From NCBI GenBank assembly GCA_002708765.1, contig PAPD01000027.1, forward strand, positions 1 to 32,776: a stretch of 32,776 bases of DNA, written 5' to 3'. Made by a program: the position numbers and the translations under genes. Source of the DNA: Gammaproteobacteria bacterium (GTDB lineage Bacteria > Pseudomonadota > Gammaproteobacteria > Pseudomonadales > Azotimanducaceae). The notes beneath the pieces are model-generated. The model was not told where the DNA came from, did not search any database, and saw nothing but the letters and a program-made list of their open reading frames with translations. Below are positions 31,286 to 32,776 of this stretch, piece after piece (the stretch's first letter is position 1; every line of letters starts with the position of its first letter).

Positions 31286-31936
31286 GTGAAACCCCTCATT
31301 AATGCGGTTCTCTGGGACTTTGGTGGGGTTATTACTAGCAGCCCCTTTGAAGCCTTTAACAAGTTTGAATCAGAAAACAACATACCACTAGACTTTATTC
31401 GGCTAGTTAATGCAGAAAATCACGAACGAAACGCATGGGCGCAGCTGGAAAGTAGCGAGGTTACGTTAGATGAGTTTGATGTGTTATTCAGGCAAGAGAC
31501 CAAACTGAAAGGCTACGAAATTTCCGGGAAGGAAGTAATCGATCTTTTGTCTGGGGACATCAGACCAAGCATGGTTAAAGCACTGCAGAAAATCGCGGAA
31601 AAATATGCGGTGGGATGCATAACAAACAATGTCAATTCGGGCCAGGGTCCCGGAATGGCAAAAACGGAAAAAAAAGCAAATCAAATTCAAGAGGTTATGT
31701 CTTCTTTTGGAACTATAATCGAGTCCAGCAAGGTTGGGATGAGAAAACCCGATCCAAGAATTTATCAACTCGCGTGCGAGAAAATGCGTGTTTCTCCAAA
31801 GGAATGTATTTATCTTGACGACCTCGGAATAAATCTCAAACCTGCGAGAGCTCTTGGCATGATTACAATTAAAGTCATATCAGCAGAACAGGCGATTTCC
31901 GAGCTAGAGCATCACCTGAGCATCAGACTGGCATGA
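31286..31936 (+). CDS. HAD-superfamily phosphatase, epoxide-hydrolase-N-terminal/ACAD10 type
   Basis: A 216-aa HAD subfamily IA protein. Motif I is WDFGGVITSSP with nucleophile Asp11 (second Asp replaced by Gly, as in the YihX and epoxide-hydrolase N-terminal groups). Motif II Thr113 is in CITNN. The motif III block is SSKVGMRKPDPRIY with Lys154. Motif IV is IYLDDLGINLKPA (Asp178, Asp179). The overall sequence matches the group that forms the N-terminal domain of human ACAD10. Substrate unknown; phosphatase activity on a small phosphorylated acyl compound is inference. GTG start, 9 bp after lpxA, with a weak ribosome binding site; the stop overlaps the galE start (ATGA), so translational coupling is likely. 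Confidence 0.82.
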   Translation: MKPLINAVLWDFGGVITSSPFEAFNKFESENNIPLDFIRLVNAENHERNAWAQLESSEVTLDEFDVLFRQETKLKGYEISGKEVIDLLSGDIRPSMVKALQKIAEKYAVGCITNNVNSGQGPGMAKTEKKANQIQEVMSSFGTIIESSKVGMRKPDPRIYQLACEKMRVSPKECIYLDDLGINLKPARALGMITIKVISAEQAISELEHHLSIRLA

Positions 31937-32776
31937 ACGTTCTGCTCGCGGGCGGTGCTGGATATATAGGATCTCATACGGCCGTAGCGCTATTAAAGGC
32001 CGGATATAAGTTGTTTATTCTCGACAATCTGAGTAATAGCAGGATCTCAGTGCTGGAAACCATCAAATCTCTATCAGGGAAGGACTTCATTTTCGAAGAA
32101 ATGGACCTCCGAAACTACCGAAGGGTAGTTAAGTTTTGTGCTAGAACCAAGATTGATGTAATCGTCCATCTAGCCGGGCTAAAATCTGTAGGCGAATCAG
32201 TGAAAGAACCACTTCCTTACTACGAAAATAATATCCTTTCATCAATCAATCTCTGCAAGACAGTGTCTCAACTCGGAATCAGAAACTTCATTTTTAGTTC
32301 TTCTGCAACGGTTTACGGAAAACCGGAGCGGTTGCCGATAGACGAAGAGTGTTGTTCTTCCAAAGCCATAAGTCCTTATGGAAGAACAAAAGTTGCTATC
32401 GAACAAATGCTGATGGACCTCCAGACATCCAATAAAGATCTAAGAGTCGTTTCCCTCAGGTATTTTAATCCAGCGGGCGCGCATCCTAGCGGCTTTCTCG
32501 GAGAATCGCCTAAAGGCGCACCAAACAACCTTATTCCAATTCTTTCGAGGGTAGCCGCAGGAGAGCAACCTGAGCTAGTTATCTACGGAGATGATTATCT
32601 GACGCACGATGGAACATGCATTAGAGACTACCTTCACATCCAAGACTTAGCCGAAGCGCACGTCGCTGCAGTAAGAAAAATACCATTCCTTAGAGGGTGG
32701 AAAGCATTTAACCTGGGAATAGGCAAGGGTTATTCCGTAAAAGAGGTTCTAGGTTCATACGAGAAAGCTGCTGGAC
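31933..32776 (+). CDS. galE: UDP-glucose 4-epimerase (partial, runs off window end)
   Basis: The first about 281 residues of an extended SDR epimerase that interconverts UDP-glucose and UDP-galactose (or the GlcNAc forms) with bound NAD+. GGAGYIGSH (7-15) is the dinucleotide loop, HLAGLKSVGESVKEPL (79-94) and SSSATVYG (122-129) are family blocks, and the catalytic Tyr149 and Lys153 sit in YGRTK. RYFNPAGAHPSG and DGTCIRDYLHIQDLA follow E. coli GalE closely. The ATG overlaps the TGA of the HAD gene by 4 bp. The frame is open to the end of the window, so about 55-60 residues are missing. It supplies sugars for the envelope polysaccharides. Confidence 0.93.
   Translation, partial: MNVLLAGGAGYIGSHTAVALLKAGYKLFILDNLSNSRISVLETIKSLSGKDFIFEEMDLRNYRRVVKFCARTKIDVIVHLAGLKSVGESVKEPLPYYENNILSSINLCKTVSQLGIRNFIFSSSATVYGKPERLPIDEECCSSKAISPYGRTKVAIEQMLMDLQTSNKDLRVVSLRYFNPAGAHPSGFLGESPKGAPNNLIPILSRVAAGEQPELVIYGDDYLTHDGTCIRDYLHIQDLAEAHVAAVRKIPFLRGWKAFNLGIGKGYSVKEVLGSYEKAAG

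Noticed and set aside
1..32776. tRNA or rRNA genes, CRISPR arrays, insertion sequences, attachment sites, replication origins
   Set aside because: No regularly spaced repeats, transposase-like ORFs, cloverleaf-like blocks or DnaA-box clusters were noticed on reading the intergenic regions; an automated scan was not possible.

Overview
The window looks like a chromosomal segment of a Gram-negative gammaproteobacterium with a moderate, AT-leaning base composition. The evidence is the FabA/FabB pair of the anaerobic unsaturated fatty acid pathway, LpxA for lipid A, RimJ, glyoxalase I with E. coli-type metal ligands, long-form SppA, aerobic HemF and MnmH/SelU. Three acyl-CoA dehydrogenases, an acyl-CoA synthetase, a COG3618-type amidohydrolase and a DUF1330 protein suggest a lipid-using, probably aquatic heterotroph (inference). 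I see no rRNA, tRNA, CRISPR array, insertion sequence or prophage. The gene order is dense, with many gaps under 50 bp.

Layout. 1-610: a Fur-box-like site, a leader stem-loop and two small unknown genes (41 and 85 aa). 733-2321: a DUF1330 protein and mnmH. 2332-4797 (minus): a CPA1 Na+/H+ antiporter with a C-terminal cyclic-nucleotide-binding domain. 4798-5100: a divergent regulatory region with a dyad in front of a TetR regulator (5101-5802). 5816-8678 (minus): a two-gene acyl-CoA dehydrogenase operon. 8890-11312 (plus): hemF, a divergent MraY-type transferase and a flavin split-barrel protein. 11309-22415 (almost all minus): rimJ, a flavodoxin-like protein, a Rieske-like protein without its histidine ligands, an amidohydrolase, gloA, a large secreted DUF3604-like protein with an eroded metal site, an ACAD10/11-like acyl-CoA dehydrogenase, moaA, murF and an acyl-CoA synthetase. 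22607-25823: sppA, convergent with a MATE transporter. 25927-30300 (minus): phoB-phoR behind fabA-fabB. 30461 to the end (plus): lpxA, a HAD phosphatase and a galE cut by the window edge.

How the genes fit together. Envelope biogenesis (murF, an MraY homologue, lpxA, fabAB, galE, sppA) is scattered among lipid catabolism genes. A 13-bp palindrome, AGTATAAAATACT, lies just upstream of fabA and again between the acyl-CoA synthetase and sppA, so one regulator may co-ordinate fatty acid synthesis and activation. The observations most worth following are the Rieske-like protein in which both cluster histidines are replaced, the DUF3604-like protein that appears to be a pseudo-enzyme, the iron-regulated-looking small-gene module at the left end, and a MATE gene whose conserved N-terminus lies upstream of any canonical start codon.
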